From assembly GCA_037445895.1 (NCBI GenBank), contig JBBIJO010000003.1, positions 62,001 to 126,000 on the forward strand: a DNA stretch of 64,000 nucleotides. Reading direction: 5' to 3'. The DNA comes from JBBIJO01 sp037445895. GTDB taxonomy: Bacteria > Bacteroidota > Ignavibacteria > Kapaibacteriales > UBA2268. A program made the translations under genes and the position numbers. Positions 8,176 through 17,143 of the stretch are shown piece by piece (position 1 is the first letter of the stretch; each line of letters begins with the position of its first letter). The notes under the pieces were generated by a model. It worked only from the letters and a program-made list of their open reading frames with translations, was not told where the DNA came from and ran no database searches.

Positions 8176-8907
8176 TTAATTTAAACAGGCATTAAACAAA
8201 AGGACAAGCCCAATAATCAGAAGCAAAATATAAACATACTTTACGAATTTTTCCTGTGGTATTCTTGCGTTGAGTATATTGCCAACGTAAATACTTAAGA
8301 TTACAAGCGGTAATGATAGTAAAAAAAGTATCCCAACTTGTTCTGTCCACAGTCCGGCAATACCTTGTCCAGCGATAATGAATAAGTTTGTTGGGAGGAA
8401 AATCCCTTGTAGAATGGTTCTAAAGCGTTCGGATTCCCAACGGCGAAGAGTTCCGTAAATTATTATTGGAGGTCCATTCGAATTGTATGCCCCGCCAAGG
8501 ATACCAGAAAATAGTCCAAAAATAGGCGAGTACTTGTCTGTTTTTAACTCGAAAAGTTGTGGATTAAATAGCTTAAATAATGAGAATGCTATTAGAATGA
8601 TAGCAAGGACACCTTTTACAAGTGTTTCGTTCGTTCCTTTAAGGAAAGTTAAGCCTATTGGGATTCCAATAATAGTAGAAATCAGGATTCTTTTAAAGCC
8701 TGTAATTTTCGGTGATTTCCTTTCTTGTAACACAATCCAAATTGCTACGGCTAATGATATGAAGGCAGAAAGAGGCGCAGCGGTTTTAACTCCAATAACT
8801 AATGTAAGCAATGGCATTGCAATTAAGGCATCACCAAATCCAAAGGTTGCCCTCAGAATAGTGGATATAAGAATTATGAGTAGTATTATTATGTATTCGC
8901 TCGACAT
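8176..8907 (-). CDS. TSUP (TauE/SafE) family membrane permease
   Basis: Inner-membrane permease of 243 residues with about eight hydrophobic helices. The conserved TSUP pattern is seen twice: RATFGFGDALIAMPLLTLVIG near residues 24-44 and IFGLFSGILGGAYNSNGPPIIIYG near 128-151. The family exports or imports sulfur-containing organic anions such as sulfite, sulfoacetate or taurine-derived compounds; the substrate here cannot be told. It is a single gene, convergent with the DUF2892 gene, with about 45 bases between the two stops. Confidence 0.88.
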   Translation of the reverse strand: MSSEYIIILLIILISTILRATFGFGDALIAMPLLTLVIGVKTAAPLSAFISLAVAIWIVLQERKSPKITGFKRILISTIIGIPIGLTFLKGTNETLVKGVLAIILIAFSLFKLFNPQLFELKTDKYSPIFGLFSGILGGAYNSNGPPIIIYGTLRRWESERFRTILQGIFLPTNLFIIAGQGIAGLWTEQVGILFLLSLPLVILSIYVGNILNARIPQEKFVKYVYILLLIIGLVLLFNACLN

Positions 8908-9062
8908 TAAAAGTAATCGCCACAGTTACGTTATAAAACTCCAAAATTATTGATTTTTTGATAAAGTGTTTGGTATTAGCTGTGAAATGGACAAAAAATT
9001 AAATTTTTGAAGACAAAAGAAGGCAATGGTTATGTTATTAAGCAAACGAGTAAACGTTAGAT

Positions 9063-9089
9063 GGAGGATTCTCCAAAAATGAATCCCCC
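9063..9089 (-). terminator. Hairpin after glyA
   Basis: On the minus strand GGGGGATTC (9089-9081) pairs with GAATCCTCC (9071-9063) over 9 bp with one G-U pair and a 9-base loop. It is 8 bases beyond the glyA stop. No long T run follows, so its strength as an intrinsic terminator is uncertain. Confidence 0.45.
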
Positions 9090-9097
9090 AAACGTTG

Positions 9098-10396
9098 TTA
9101 TCCCATCATTGCAAATAATGGAAATTTGCTTGTAAATTCTTGAACTTCTGCTTTTATTTGGGCAAGGATTTCGTTGTTTTCAATGTTACTTATGACTTTG
9201 TCGATGAAATCAGCGATTGTGCGCATCTCGGCTTCTTTCATTCCACGCGTAGTCATTGCTGGCGTTCCAATCCTGATACCCGATGTGATAAGTGGAGGTT
9301 GAGTGTCGAATGGGACAGCATTTTTATTTACTGTTATGCCAGCTTTATCCAAAGCAATTTCTGCTTGTTTACCAGTAACTCCTTTGTTACGTAAGTCTAT
9401 AAGCATAAGATGATTATCGGTTCCATTGCTAACAAGGTTGTAATCTTTTTCGAGCAACGACTGGGCAAGTGCTTTGGCATTCTTAATAACTTGTTGAATA
9501 TACCTATCGAAAGTATCGGTTAAACATTCTCCAAACGCAACAGCCTTTGCTGCAATAACGTGCATTAATGGTCCACCTTGAATGCCTGGCATAACCCAAG
9601 AATCAATGACTTCGCTCATTTTTTTTACTCTTCCCGATTTCGGTGCAACAATTCCGAACGGGTTTTCGTAATCTTTTCCGATAAGAATGATTCCGCCGCG
9701 TGGACCTCGAAGTGTTTTGTGTGTAGTGCTAGTAACGGCATGGCAATAAGGCATTGGGCTTTGCAAATAACCTTTTGCTATTAATCCTGCTGGATGGGCA
9801 ATATCGGCGAAAAGGAATGCTCCAATTTTATCGGCAATTTCACGGAAAGATTTGTAGTCGATTTCACGTGGATAGGAAGATGCACCAACGGTAATCATCT
9901 TTGGTTTATGCTTCAAAGCTAATTCCTCGACAATGTTCATATCGATTCGGCCAGTATCTTTGTCCAATTCGTATGGGATAAAATTGAATAATCTTCCCGA
10001 GAAATTCACTGGTGAACCGTGAGTAAGATGACCTCCGTGGGCTAGACTTAACCCCATAACAGTATCGCCAGGCTTAAGGAAAGAAAAATAGATTGCCATA
10101 TTAGCTTGGCTACCGCTATGTGGTTGAACATTGGCATATTCTGCTCCAAAAAGCTTTTTAACTCTTTCGCGAGCAAGATTTTCTACAACATCAACCCATT
10201 CACAACCACCATAGTAACGAGCTCCTGGGTATCCTTCTGCATATTTGTTTGTTAGCACCGAACCTTGAGCTTCTAATGTTGAAGGCGAAACGAAATTTTC
10301 GCTTGCGATTAGTTCTATTTTTTCATGCTGCCGTTTGTATTCATTTACTAATGCTTCGTGGACTTCCGGGTCTGAATTTTTAACTAAATTATACAT
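9098..10396 (-). CDS. glyA: Serine hydroxymethyltransferase
   Basis: PLP enzyme interconverting serine + tetrahydrofolate and glycine + methylene-THF, cytoplasmic. From the ATG at 10396 it has 432 residues, a usual length. The reading frame is open 20 codons further upstream, but AAAGGA precedes 10396 and the protein then begins at the conserved position (MYNLVKNSDPEVHEAL). Motifs: IELIASENFVSPSTLEAQGS, NKYAEGYPGARYYGG, NVQPHSGSQAN, GHLTHG, ADIAHPAGLIA, and the PLP-lysine segment TSTTHKTLRGPRGGII. All catalytic residues expected are present. It lies about 95 bases after pta on the same strand, and a hairpin follows its stop. Confidence 0.98.
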   Translation of the reverse strand: MYNLVKNSDPEVHEALVNEYKRQHEKIELIASENFVSPSTLEAQGSVLTNKYAEGYPGARYYGGCEWVDVVENLARERVKKLFGAEYANVQPHSGSQANMAIYFSFLKPGDTVMGLSLAHGGHLTHGSPVNFSGRLFNFIPYELDKDTGRIDMNIVEELALKHKPKMITVGASSYPREIDYKSFREIADKIGAFLFADIAHPAGLIAKGYLQSPMPYCHAVTSTTHKTLRGPRGGIILIGKDYENPFGIVAPKSGRVKKMSEVIDSWVMPGIQGGPLMHVIAAKAVAFGECLTDTFDRYIQQVIKNAKALAQSLLEKDYNLVSNGTDNHLMLIDLRNKGVTGKQAEIALDKAGITVNKNAVPFDTQPPLITSGIRIGTPAMTTRGMKEAEMRTIADFIDKVISNIENNEILAQIKAEVQEFTSKFPLFAMMG

Positions 10397-10491
10397 TCGA
10401 TTTCCTTTTGAAAAAACATCAAAAATCAAACTTATGTAAAGATTAGGAATTATCAAAGAGCTTAGTCCGGAATTTGATGCCCCATCTGTTT

Positions 10492-11481
10492 TTAAGCTAT
10501 TCCTTTTGCCATCAAACTACAAATACAGGCAACATTAATCATATCGTCCACGCTGCAACCCCTTGATAAATCACAATATGGTTTGCTAAGACCTTGAACA
10601 ATAGGTCCAATGGCTTGTGCCCCACCGAGTCGTTCGGTAAGTTTGTAACCGATATTTCCGGAATTGAGATCGGGGAAAATAAGAACATTGGCTTTTCCAG
10701 CAACTGGCGAACCTTTGCATTTACGTTCTCCAATCGAGGGAATCAATGCAGCATCGGCTTGCATTTCACCATCGACGTTTATTCCAGGATTTTTCTCTTT
10801 TACGATTTGTGTTGCCTTAATAACTTTATCTACTAATGGATGCTTGGCACTACCTTTGGTCGAAAACGACAACATAGCCACGTAAGGGGTCAAGCCGGTT
10901 ACAGCGTTAAAGTTGATTGCCGAAGTTATTGCAATATCTGCCAATTGTTCGGCTGTGGGGTCGGGATTTACCGCACAGTCCGCAAAGCAAAGAAGCTTGC
11001 CATCCAATACCATTATAAAATAACTGCTAACAATCGAGATATTCGGAGCAACACCTACGGTGTAGATTGCGGCTCGAATTATATCCCCAGTTGCAGAAAT
11101 ATTCCCGCCAACAACTACTTGGACTTCATTGGCATCGAGCATCATCCCGGCATAATAGATTGGATTAGCCGTGAGTATACTTGCTTGTTCGGGGGTCATA
11201 CCTTTTGCTTTCCGTTTTTCATAAAGTCGTTCGCTATATAAAGTAAAGTTCTCGGATTTTTCTGGTTCAACAATCTTTATTCCTTCAATTGAAATTGAAC
11301 CAGATTTTGCTAATTCGGATATTGCATTTGAATTACCAACAAGAATTGGTCGGGCAATTTTATTCTCTTTAAGGAATAGAGCAGTTTGTAGTGTTCTAAT
11401 GTCTTCTGCATCGGGAAAAGCAATTTTGTAATTTAACCCTTTTGTGTTTCTTCTTATACTTTCGATGAATGTTAAGCTCAT
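10492..11481 (-). CDS. pta: Phosphate acetyltransferase
   Basis: Converts acetyl-CoA + phosphate to acetyl phosphate + CoA. At 329 residues this is the short single-domain form (no N-terminal DRTGG/P-loop domain as in E. coli). Typical family segments: IAFPDAEDIRTLQTALFL, ANPIYYAGMMLDANEVQVVVGGNISATGDIIRAAI, VLDGKLLCFADCAVNPDPTAEQLADIA, DGEMQADAALIPSIGERKCKGSPVAGKANVLIFPDLNSGNIGYKLTERLGGAQAIGPIVQGL. It starts 16 bases after the ackA stop, so ackA-pta form an operon for acetate production (substrate-level ATP) or acetate activation. Confidence 0.97.
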   Translation of the reverse strand: MSLTFIESIRRNTKGLNYKIAFPDAEDIRTLQTALFLKENKIARPILVGNSNAISELAKSGSISIEGIKIVEPEKSENFTLYSERLYEKRKAKGMTPEQASILTANPIYYAGMMLDANEVQVVVGGNISATGDIIRAAIYTVGVAPNISIVSSYFIMVLDGKLLCFADCAVNPDPTAEQLADIAITSAINFNAVTGLTPYVAMLSFSTKGSAKHPLVDKVIKATQIVKEKNPGINVDGEMQADAALIPSIGERKCKGSPVAGKANVLIFPDLNSGNIGYKLTERLGGAQAIGPIVQGLSKPYCDLSRGCSVDDMINVACICSLMAKGIA

Positions 11482-11497
11482 ATATCACCTATTTAGT

Positions 11498-12742
11498 TTA
11501 CCAGATGCGTGGAACATTTAAGACTACTCGGAGTGTATCGCGGGCAATAAGAAGTTCTTCGTTTGTTGCAATGACGTAAACTTCAACTTTGCTATCTTCG
11601 GCAGAAATTTTCATTTCCTTTGTTCCTATTGCTTTTTCGTTGAGTTCGTCATCAAGTTTTATTCCTAAACTATCTAAATTCATCAGGCAGCGTCGTCGAA
11701 CCTCCGGTGAATTTTCCCCAATTCCTCCGGTAAAGCAAATTGCATCAGTTCCGTTGAGTTCTGCAAAATAGGCGCCTATGTATTTTTTAATTCGGTTACA
11801 AAAAATGTTGATTGCTAACGACGCTCGGCGGTCCTGGTGCTCATGTTCCTCTTCGAGTAGGTCGCGCATATCGTTTGTTAAACCTGAAATTCCAAGTAGG
11901 CCAGAGCGTTTATTCAACACATTGAAAACTTCCTCGAGCGAAGTCCCCTCGTTATGGACAAGAAATTCTACGATTGCAGGGTCTATGTCGCCCGACCGAG
12001 TTCCCATAACTAAACCTTCGAGCGGGGTTAAACCCATAGAAGTATCGATGGAAAATCCATTTTTAATAGCACAAGCAGAACAACCATTCCCTAAATGCAA
12101 AGTGATTATATTGACTTGTTCTCGTTCAATTCCTTTCAGTTTTCGATATCGGTATGCAATATATCGATGCGAGGTTCCGTGGAAACCGTATTTTCTTATT
12201 TTAAATCTTCGATATAGTTGGTATGGGATTGCGTATAGATAGTTTTCTTCGGGCATTGTCGAATGGAATGCGGTATCGAAAATAGCAACTTGAGGTATTC
12301 CGGGGAAGGCGTCGCGAGCAGCATAAACACCCTTCAAATTTGGGGGATTATGTAGTGGGGCAAGTGGGATACATTCTTCAATTTGGTCGATTACCTCCTC
12401 GTCGATAAGTATGGATTTTTTTAAACGTTCGGCACCGTGGACAATTCTGTGTCCAATTGCGTGAATATCGGAAAGGTCGCGAATCCCCTCTATTAATGTA
12501 TCTGGATTATTTATCCAGCGAATGATATAATTTAGCGCAGCTTTGTGGTCGCGGATGGGTTCTGCGGTTCGTAGGGGAGTGCGTCCGGTTGCATGAAAGG
12601 TAATAATAGCCTGGCTTCCAATTCGTTCGATGTAGCCTTTGGCTAACATTTTGTCTTCATCATTTTTGATTGATTCTAAATCGGTTTGTATGATTTGAAA
12701 CTTTAACGATGAACTACCACAATTCAAAACTAAAACATTCAT
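11498..12742 (-). CDS. ackA: Acetate kinase
   Basis: Forms acetate + ATP from acetyl phosphate + ADP (reversible), cytoplasmic; ASKHA fold, 414 residues (usual about 400). Visible: VLNCGSSSLKFQ at residues 4-15, IGHRIVHGAERL, FDTAFHSTMPEENYLYAIP, YGFHGTSHRYIAYR, LHLGNGCSACAIKNGFSIDTSMGLTPLEGLVMGTRSGDIDP and FTGGIGENSPEVRR. Catalytic Asn7-, Arg- and Asp-type positions are intact. It is first in the ackA-pta operon, with a TAATTTTG -7 element upstream. With Pta it gives the cell an acetate overflow or fermentation route. Confidence 0.98.
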   Translation of the reverse strand: MNVLVLNCGSSSLKFQIIQTDLESIKNDEDKMLAKGYIERIGSQAIITFHATGRTPLRTAEPIRDHKAALNYIIRWINNPDTLIEGIRDLSDIHAIGHRIVHGAERLKKSILIDEEVIDQIEECIPLAPLHNPPNLKGVYAARDAFPGIPQVAIFDTAFHSTMPEENYLYAIPYQLYRRFKIRKYGFHGTSHRYIAYRYRKLKGIEREQVNIITLHLGNGCSACAIKNGFSIDTSMGLTPLEGLVMGTRSGDIDPAIVEFLVHNEGTSLEEVFNVLNKRSGLLGISGLTNDMRDLLEEEHEHQDRRASLAINIFCNRIKKYIGAYFAELNGTDAICFTGGIGENSPEVRRRCLMNLDSLGIKLDDELNEKAIGTKEMKISAEDSKVEVYVIATNEELLIARDTLRVVLNVPRIW

Positions 12743-12782
12743 TTTTGCTCAATCAATTTTAAAACACAAAACATCAAGGTTA

Positions 12783-12790
12783 CAAAATTA
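12783..12790 (-). promoter_or_regulatory. Candidate -7 element for ackA-pta
   Basis: TAATTTTG on the minus strand (12790-12783) matches the Bacteroidetes TAnnTTTG element and lies about 40 bases before the ackA ATG. No well-spaced TTTG -33 box is seen; the nearest TTTG is only 9 bases away. Confidence 0.4.
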
Positions 12791-12859
12791 CTTAAAAAAC
12801 AAACCTATTATCCTCGGTAATCAAATTTAGTGATTTATCCTGTTGTTATCAATTTAGAT

Positions 12860-14065
12860 TTATTTTTTAAAGTATCTTAAAAATCCTAAACAAAGCCATT
12901 TTGCTATAGCTTGTCGATTGTCTGTTTCAATGAACCGATATTGGTTGCTCTTGTTTTGAATGTTTCCAAGTTCAATATAAACAGTCGGTGGGATGGTGTT
13001 GCGAAGCATAAATAAGTTCCTAGTTTCCACAGTTCCCGAATAGCCACGACCAGGTTGAAATTTCTCGTATTGTAACCGAAGCGTTGATAGGAGTGAGTCT
13101 GCCATTGCTCTACTAATTAAACTTCCTTCTTGATAGTAGAAAAAAACGTCGATTTTCTCTCCTTCGGAACGTGAATCGAGATGAATGTTTACCGAAATGT
13201 GGTTTTTGTAACGAATTTTGTTTTGTTGATATAGTTTGTTTATAATGTTGGCGCAATCTTGAAGTCTTTCTTTTTGGCTATTAGCTATTTGGACACCACC
13301 ATAAAAAACCTCGTCGAAGCTTGGTTTTAAGAATTTTTCGTCGCGAATCCCATCGCTTGTATCGATTGTAATCATATATACTTTAGCCTGGTGCTTTTGC
13401 AACTCCATAGCAAGACGAAGAGTGATGTCATAAGCATACTCGTCTTCGTGGAGTTCGTTTCCGTCGAATTTTCCGATTGCCCCGGGGTCAATACCACCGT
13501 GCCCGCTAACGAGGTAGAACACGCATCCTTTTAGTGTCTTATCTTTAGCTTTAATTTTTTTGTATTTTTTGCCGAAATATGGCTCAAATAATTTGTTTGC
13601 TTTACTTTCCTTTTTATGTTTAAGCTTAGTAGTGCTGATTTTTTCTTCTAAAGGATTGCTTTCAGTTTGGAGTGTAAGGAAATGAATTGGCACCCACACT
13701 TCTTTTCCGGATGTTTTGAGTTTTTCGTTCTCCATTTTTTTATTGTATTCGCGAATATTTTGAAGGACGGGTGGTTCTATTTTTTTAGCTAATTGTTTTT
13801 CAAAATTGTTGGATGAATAAACTTCTATAGGAAGTTTATATCGTATTCCCCAAAAAATTTTAAGATTTTTTCGAACTTTTCGAGAATTTAGTTCGCAGAA
13901 TTCTTTTATGTTTTGTGTATTGTAGGGTATTTCGTAAAGTTCAAATAATGTTGAAAGTGTTTGCCCTTCTCTTACTTTTATAGTTAGGTGTTTTTTGCCT
14001 TCACTTGCTACAATATTTATTAATAATAAATTAATCGAAAGAATAAGGAATATTATTTTTTTCAT
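12860..14065 (-). CDS. N-acetylmuramoyl-L-alanine amidase (Amidase_3)
   Basis: Periplasmic zinc amidase that cuts the bond between N-acetylmuramic acid and the peptide stem of peptidoglycan. The 401 residues start with a signal peptide (KKIIFLILSINLLLINIVAS). A roughly 100-residue segment follows, beginning HLTIKVREGQTLSTLFELY, which looks like a divergent LysM-type domain. The C-terminal Amidase_3 domain (about 175-400) has the zinc ligands and catalytic residues in HGGIDPGA, DEYAYDI (Glu), SVNIHLDS (His) and PTVYIELGNIQN (catalytic Glu). It follows mutS by 2 bases on the same strand, so it is probably co-transcribed with it. Confidence 0.9.
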   Translation of the reverse strand: MKKIIFLILSINLLLINIVASEGKKHLTIKVREGQTLSTLFELYEIPYNTQNIKEFCELNSRKVRKNLKIFWGIRYKLPIEVYSSNNFEKQLAKKIEPPVLQNIREYNKKMENEKLKTSGKEVWVPIHFLTLQTESNPLEEKISTTKLKHKKESKANKLFEPYFGKKYKKIKAKDKTLKGCVFYLVSGHGGIDPGAIGKFDGNELHEDEYAYDITLRLAMELQKHQAKVYMITIDTSDGIRDEKFLKPSFDEVFYGGVQIANSQKERLQDCANIINKLYQQNKIRYKNHISVNIHLDSRSEGEKIDVFFYYQEGSLISRAMADSLLSTLRLQYEKFQPGRGYSGTVETRNLFMLRNTIPPTVYIELGNIQNKSNQYRFIETDNRQAIAKWLCLGFLRYFKK

Positions 14066-14067
14066 TT

Positions 14068-16725
14068 TTAACTGGATTTTATTTGTTTCTGTAGTTCTTC
14101 TAAAAGGCTAAGTGCTTGCAGAGGAGTTATATTGTTTAAATCTAAATCTAATATTTTATTTCTAATATCATTGTCTGTAAAATCGAAAATTGCTAATTGT
14201 TGGAATTGGAGCCTGTTTTCTATCGATTTAATCTTTTTAGGATTTGGTTTGCTTACTTTAAAAATTACTTGTTCGTTTGGATTGGTTGTTCCAGCCTCTA
14301 AGATTTCCAATATATCTTTTGCTCTTTGAACAACTTCTTTCGGTAAACCAGCCATTTCGGCAACATAAATACCAAATGAATGGTCGCTTGTTCCTCGTTT
14401 TACTTTATGGGTAAAGATAACTTTTTCTCCTTCTTCGAGCACATCGATGTAATAATTTACAATCTTATCGTATTTTGCTTCGAGTTCGTTGAGTTCGTGA
14501 TAATGGGTTGCAAAAAGCGTTTTTGCCTGGATATTATTGTGGATGTATTCAGTGATAGCCCAGGCAATCGAAATTCCATCGAAAGTAGCGGTTCCACGCC
14601 CAACTTCGTCCAAAAGGATTAGGCTTCTTTTGGTCGCATTATTCAGGATGTTTGCCGATTCTTGCATTTCTATTAAAAAAGTGCTTTCTCCTCGGCTAAT
14701 GTCATCTTGGGCTCCGACACGGGTAAAAATTCTATCGACGATACCAATTTTTGCGGAATCCGCAGCAACGAAAGACCCTACTTGAGCAAGAAGGACTGCA
14801 AGAGCCACTTGTCGGAGATAACAAGATTTGCCAGACATATTGGGGCCAGTTATTATATGTATTAATTCCTTGTCGCTCAGCTTTGTAGAGTTGGGAATAT
14901 AATGTTCTCCAATTGGCAAGCTTTTTTCAACTACTGGATGTCTTCCGTTTTGTATAATTATTTCAGTCCCGTTGTCCACAACTGGTTTACAAAAATGATT
15001 TTTCAAAGCTAGATAGGCAAAACTTACTAAACAATCGAGTTCAGCAACTATTTGTGAATTTTCTTGCAGTTCCGATATAAATTTTGCTATGTTGAGCAAA
15101 ACATCTTGATACAATTGAGTTTCCAAATTATATAATTTTTCTTCGATGTTTTTGAGTTTAAATTCGATTTCGCGTAGTTCCGGGGTTGTATATCTTTCTG
15201 CATTTGTAAGAGTTTGTTTCCTTATATAACGGGATGGCACTTTTCCTGCATTTACTTTGGAAATTTCTATGTAATATCCAAAGACAAGATTGTAACCAAT
15301 CTTCAATGACTGGATGCCTGTTTTTCGTCTCTCTTCTTCTTGCAGTTTATTGATATGACTTTTGCTATTGCGGGCAAGGGAGAGTATTTTATCGAATTCT
15401 TCTGAATAGCCTTTGCGGATAACGTTACCAGTTCCTACACTGTTGTTTGTATTTTGGTCGATAGCCTTTTCAATGAGAGAACTTATTTCATTTAAATTAA
15501 CGAATCTTTTTGAAAGGCTAATTAGATATTCATTGCCAGTGTTTTCAAGAAGTTGCTGTATATATGGTATGGAATCCAAACTTTTTTTGAGGACAAGAAG
15601 TTCACGAGGTGTGGCTTTTGTTGAACATACTTTTGCCGAAAGACGTTCTAAGTCGCCAATTTCCGAAAGTATACTTCGTATTTTCTCCACTAAATTAGTG
15701 TTCTTATAGAAATAATCGACGATTTCCAGCCGCCGATTTATTTTTTCGACGTTTAGCAGTGGGCGTGCAAGCCAATTCTTTAATAAACGACTACCCATCG
15801 GGGTTTTCGTTTCATCTAAAACTGAATAAAGGCTTCCTTCGATATTATTTGACCATGAAAAGTATATTTCAAGATTCCTTCGAGTTGCACTATCCAATAT
15901 CATATATTCATTGGGATTAAAAAGCGAGATTTTTTGTATTTGATTAAGATAGAGTTTTTGAGTTTCGTTGATGTAATGGAGTAAAGCACCAGCCGAGATA
16001 ATACCTAACGGTAGTTCTTCGATTCCAAAACCTTTAAGATTAAGCGTTCGGAGCTGTCCAAGAAGTGCTTCCCGAGCAAATGTGAAATCAAAAATCCAGG
16101 GTTCCAGTTTTGTAACCAGTATTGGATTATTTAGATTTCTTAAAATGTTTTCGAACAAGATTTTTTGTTCCTTCGAAATTACTACTTCCTTAATTCCCAG
16201 CATTTCAATAATTTCCGTTAACTGGCTGATCTGAAACTCAGAAATGTTGAACTCGCCAGTCGAGACATCGCAAAATGCAATGCCAAGCGTTTTGTTTTTA
16301 TCGCTTCGAGGGTGAAAATAAACAGAGGCAATGTAATTGTTTCGTTTTTCGGAAAGTAGCTTGTCGTAGAGGGTAACTCCGGGAGTAACAACTTCGATTA
16401 CTTCGCGACGAACAATTCCCTTTGCTTTCTTGGGGTCTTCGACTTGTTCGCACACTGCAACGCGATATCCGGCGTTTACAAGTTTTGGCAGGTAATTATC
16501 CAGTTGATGGTAAGGAAAACCGGCAAGGGGAACATCGCCAGCAGCACCATTATTCCTTTTTGTTAATATGATATTGCAGATGTGTGCAGTAGTTTCGGCA
16601 TCTTCGAAAAATGTTTCGTAGAAGTCTCCCATTCTATATAACAAAATGTAATCTTTATATTTATCTTTTATTTGTAAGTATTGTCGTATTAATGGGGTGT
16701 TGTTGTCTTTCATCATACATTTCAA
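14068..16725 (-). CDS. mutS: DNA mismatch repair protein MutS
   Basis: Recognises mismatches and starts mismatch repair with MutL. About 885 residues (881 if translation starts at the third Met, 16713, which fits the distance from the likely promoter better). The mismatch-binding domain I carries YRMGDFYETFFEDA (the F-x-E motif), followed by connector, core/lever and clamp domains. The ABC-type ATPase domain has the Walker A ITGPNMSGKSCYLRQVAL, the signature SRGESTFLIEMQES, Walker B LILLDEVGRGTATFDG and ATHYHEL. No truncation is visible. It is the first gene of an operon with the amidase. Confidence 0.98.
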   Translation of the reverse strand: MKCMMKDNNTPLIRQYLQIKDKYKDYILLYRMGDFYETFFEDAETTAHICNIILTKRNNGAAGDVPLAGFPYHQLDNYLPKLVNAGYRVAVCEQVEDPKKAKGIVRREVIEVVTPGVTLYDKLLSEKRNNYIASVYFHPRSDKNKTLGIAFCDVSTGEFNISEFQISQLTEIIEMLGIKEVVISKEQKILFENILRNLNNPILVTKLEPWIFDFTFAREALLGQLRTLNLKGFGIEELPLGIISAGALLHYINETQKLYLNQIQKISLFNPNEYMILDSATRRNLEIYFSWSNNIEGSLYSVLDETKTPMGSRLLKNWLARPLLNVEKINRRLEIVDYFYKNTNLVEKIRSILSEIGDLERLSAKVCSTKATPRELLVLKKSLDSIPYIQQLLENTGNEYLISLSKRFVNLNEISSLIEKAIDQNTNNSVGTGNVIRKGYSEEFDKILSLARNSKSHINKLQEEERRKTGIQSLKIGYNLVFGYYIEISKVNAGKVPSRYIRKQTLTNAERYTTPELREIEFKLKNIEEKLYNLETQLYQDVLLNIAKFISELQENSQIVAELDCLVSFAYLALKNHFCKPVVDNGTEIIIQNGRHPVVEKSLPIGEHYIPNSTKLSDKELIHIITGPNMSGKSCYLRQVALAVLLAQVGSFVAADSAKIGIVDRIFTRVGAQDDISRGESTFLIEMQESANILNNATKRSLILLDEVGRGTATFDGISIAWAITEYIHNNIQAKTLFATHYHELNELEAKYDKIVNYYIDVLEEGEKVIFTHKVKRGTSDHSFGIYVAEMAGLPKEVVQRAKDILEILEAGTTNPNEQVIFKVSKPNPKKIKSIENRLQFQQLAIFDFTDNDIRNKILDLDLNNITPLQALSLLEELQKQIKSS

Positions 16726-16737
16726 ACTTAATCAATG

Positions 16738-16745
16738 CAAAACTA
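16738..16745 (-). promoter_or_regulatory. Candidate -7 element for mutS-amidase operon
   Basis: TAGTTTTG on the minus strand (16745-16738) fits TAnnTTTG. It is 13 to 25 bases before the candidate mutS start codons, which favours the downstream ATG at 16713. A CTTTC about 17 bases further upstream may serve as the weak -33 part. Confidence 0.4.
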
Positions 16746-17097
16746 ATAAAATTATATTAATAGAAAGTATAGTATATTCTTTTTTGATGTGTTTGAGTAA
16801 TCCAATAAATTCAAAATTGTATTTGTGAATGAATTAAGAGAAATGATAGGAGAGAAATCAACCGAATTCCAACGAATGAATTGGCATCGTTCAAGTATAA
16901 ATTGGTAAGGTGAATAAGTAAAAAATTATAACAAATTATGTTAAATATATTGAGGTAGTAAGTTTACACTTGACCGAAAGCGGGTGAAATAATTTTTCCG
17001 ATGGAAGCCAAAAGATTTATTTGGATACGAGTAGAGCATTTTTCAGGCATATAACGTGTATTGAATTTTGATGACTAATTATCGATTATATTCGGAA
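16746..17097 (+). other. Intergenic region without a supported gene
   Basis: About 350 AT-rich bases between the mutS promoter and the fumC terminator. I see no RNA gene, repeat or convincing reading frame. The longest frame on the plus strand begins with a GTG at 16825 and has only 27 codons without a ribosome site. Confidence 0.5.
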
Positions 17098-17133
17098 GAG
17101 CCACTTTGCAAAAATAATACAACAAAGTGGCTC
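17098..17133 (-). terminator. Hairpin after fumC
   Basis: A perfect 11-bp inverted repeat, GAGCCACTTTG (17098-17108) and CAAAGTGGCTC (17123-17133), with a 14-base loop, begins 10 bases past the fumC stop. No long T run follows on the minus strand. Confidence 0.65.
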
Positions 17134-17143
17134 CTCGTTATTG

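Noticed and set aside
10397..10456. 20-codon upstream extension of glyA
   Set aside because: AAAGGA lies within it just before ATG 10396, and the family begins at that Met.
16825..16908. Short GTG-started frame between mutS and fumC
   Set aside because: Only 27 codons, weak start, no recognisable similarity.
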